A stretch of 33,589 nucleotides of DNA from assembly GCA_900544685.1 (NCBI GenBank), contig UQWA01000032.1, positions 1 to 33,589 of the forward strand, written 5' to 3'. The translations under genes and the position numbers were made by a program. Numbering within the stretch: the stretch's first letter is position 1; every line of letters begins with the position of its first letter. This DNA is from an uncultured Lachnospiraceae bacterium. Its GTDB lineage: Bacteria; Bacillota; Clostridia; Lachnospirales; Lachnospiraceae. The notes beneath the pieces are model-generated. The model was not told where the DNA came from. It saw only the letters and a list, made by a program, of their open reading frames with translations, and did not search any database. Positions 33,582 to 33,589 of the stretch are shown here, piece after piece.

Positions 33582-33589
33582 GGGTGTCG

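Noticed and set aside
1..33589. CRISPR array, rRNA genes, replication origin or intact insertion sequence
   Set aside because: No regularly spaced repeats, rRNA-like segments, DnaA-box clusters or complete transposase with terminal repeats were found.

Overview
The window looks like chromosome from a spore-forming, bile-adapted gut Firmicute, most likely Lachnospiraceae. This rests on a SpoIIID-type sporulation regulator behind a sigma-E-like promoter, a pyrophosphate-dependent phosphofructokinase, a bile salt hydrolase, AGGAGG ribosome binding sites, sigma-A promoters of TTGACA-N17-TATAAT form, and AT-rich intergenic DNA. The species cannot be told from the sequence alone.

Positions 1-580 hold two related copies of a charged coiled-coil tail, probably remnants of an Rpn/PD-(D/E)XK transposase-type protein, closed by a terminator. 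Positions 650-15005 are the main accessory block, a sugar-acid (aldonate/lactone) utilisation regulon. It encodes an LgoD-like L-galactonate 5-dehydrogenase, a CUT2 (ribose-type) ABC transporter with two different permeases, two unrelated lactonase-type hydrolases (amidohydrolase and UlaG-like), a GntR/FCD regulator, an MFS transporter, a LarA-like nickel-pincer racemase/epimerase, a tagaturonate reductase (UxaB) and an altronate dehydratase (UxaA). Four promoters, and not the regulator's own, carry a TTGTATACAA-type palindrome, so the block reads as one GntR regulon. The simplest model is: lactone uptake, opening to an aldonate such as L-galactonate, oxidation to tagaturonate, reduction to altronate, and dehydration to 2-keto-3-deoxygluconate (KDG). 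The LarA-like enzyme would add an epimerisation step whose substrate is unknown. KDG kinase and aldolase are not in the window.

Positions 15070-20400 are mostly housekeeping: PPi-phosphofructokinase (minus strand), a tRNA-Leu with anticodon AAG bracketed by two 37-bp imperfect repeats, DNA polymerase IV, a membrane-bound XRE-family regulator and a methyltransferase. Positions 20400-23560 hold a small catabolic module: a four-carbon acid sugar kinase (DUF1537) and a beta-hydroxyacid dehydrogenase, divergent from their own GntR/FCD regulator, with a CCGGTATACCGG operator inside the promoter spacer.

Positions 23600-26130 contain spoIIID, a HAD phosphatase and a bile salt hydrolase gene bracketed by 49-bp direct repeats. 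Positions 26130-29850 hold a secreted TrpX-like binding protein joined to two sodium symporters (AGCS and NSS families) instead of ABC partners. The right end carries a deoxyinosine-type DNA glycosylase, a MATE exporter and guaA (TTG start). The last 49 bases after guaA contain a hairpin at what is a known integration hotspot.
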